5,509 nt of DNA from Spirochaetota bacterium. Its GTDB lineage: Bacteria > Spirochaetota > UBA4802 > UB4802. Within the stretch, counting starts at the first letter, position 1. Each line of letters starts with the position of its first letter. The DNA lies in assembly GCA_018399855.1 (NCBI GenBank), contig JAGYNX010000147.1, positions 1 to 5,509 on the forward strand. Direction: 5' to 3'. This document shows positions 5,307 through 5,509 of this stretch, in pieces. The notes under the pieces are model-generated. The model made no database searches and had not been told where the DNA came from. It saw only the letters and a list, made by a program, of their open reading frames with translations. The translations under genes and the position numbers were made by a program.

Positions 5307-5509
5307 TCACTTTCCACCTGGCGAAGAACTCTTTCATTTCTTTATCAGTTGCAAAATTTCCCTTATCAGCCTCTGTAATGCCCTTCTCGATTGCATCTAT
5401 CTGCCATGACTGTTCATCAACGTATTTCTGTATTGCCTCGGCAGCTAAATATGATCGTGACCTTTTTGTTGCTTTCGACAATTCTTCCAGCTTTTCCGCT
5501 GTTTCGTTA
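5296..5509 (-). CDS. Ribbon-helix-helix (ParD/CopG-like) antitoxin, 5' end outside window
   Basis: Reading leftward from the right edge, the frame opens with NETAEKLEELSKATKRSRSY and continues through LAAEAIQKYVDEQSWQI to VNAD and a TAG at 5296-5298. A TTG at 5479-5481 is not the real start, because the nine codons before it continue the family pattern and only the first beta-strand, roughly 10-15 residues, is missing. Residues LEELSKATKRSRSYLAAEAI form the two helices of a ribbon-helix-helix DNA-binding domain. The tail from QIDAIEKGITEADKG onward would wrap the toxin. Antitoxins of this type bind and neutralise the toxin and repress their own promoter, which lies outside the window. Confidence 0.9.
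   Translation of the reverse strand, partial: NETAEKLEELSKATKRSRSYLAAEAIQKYVDEQSWQIDAIEKGITEADKGNFATDKEMKEFFARWKVNAD

Overview
The window looks like a chromosomal segment of moderate GC from a prokaryote, probably a bacterium. The bacterial signs are a lipoprotein signal peptide, Shine-Dalgarno sites at good spacing before most genes, a hairpin-plus-T-run terminator and a TTGACA-type promoter. Frequent ATA and AGG codons and a TATA-box-like stretch before the oxidoreductase keep a methanogen-like archaeon possible. I cannot name a genus, and I see no insertion sequence, CRISPR array, tRNA or rRNA.

Layout. Positions 1-411 hold the 3' part of a metal-binding cupin gene that runs in from the left edge. 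A perfect 18-bp inverted repeat (425-470) separates it from a predicted lipoprotein (500-1153) built from two ungapped 79-residue repeats and followed by an intrinsic terminator (1218-1246). The gene-poor stretch 1154-1594 contains a zinc-ribbon coding segment on the plus strand broken by one extra base near 1412. A small open frame of uncertain reality lies opposite it. A TTGACA-type promoter comes next.

Positions 1595-3838 look like one plus-strand transcription unit. It encodes a soluble class I SAM-dependent methyltransferase, a polytopic protein joining an isoprenylcysteine-methyltransferase-like half to a Pr6Pr (FAR-17a/AIG1-like) half, and a small cupin. The gaps are 17 and 55 bases. 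A membrane methyltransferase module fused to a possible lipid hydrolase module, next to a second methyltransferase, suggests chemistry on a membrane lipid or hydrophobic small molecule. The substrate is unknown.

Convergent to this unit, with only two bases between stop codons, lies a minus-strand YhdH/AcuI-type NADPH-dependent oxidoreductase (3841-4833). Upstream of it on the same strand is a type II toxin-antitoxin pair: a ParE/RelE-type toxin (5019-5306) overlapping the end of a ribbon-helix-helix antitoxin gene that leaves the window at its 5' end (5296-5509).

The best leads are the methyltransferase-Pr6Pr fusion in its small operon and the frameshifted zinc-ribbon segment.
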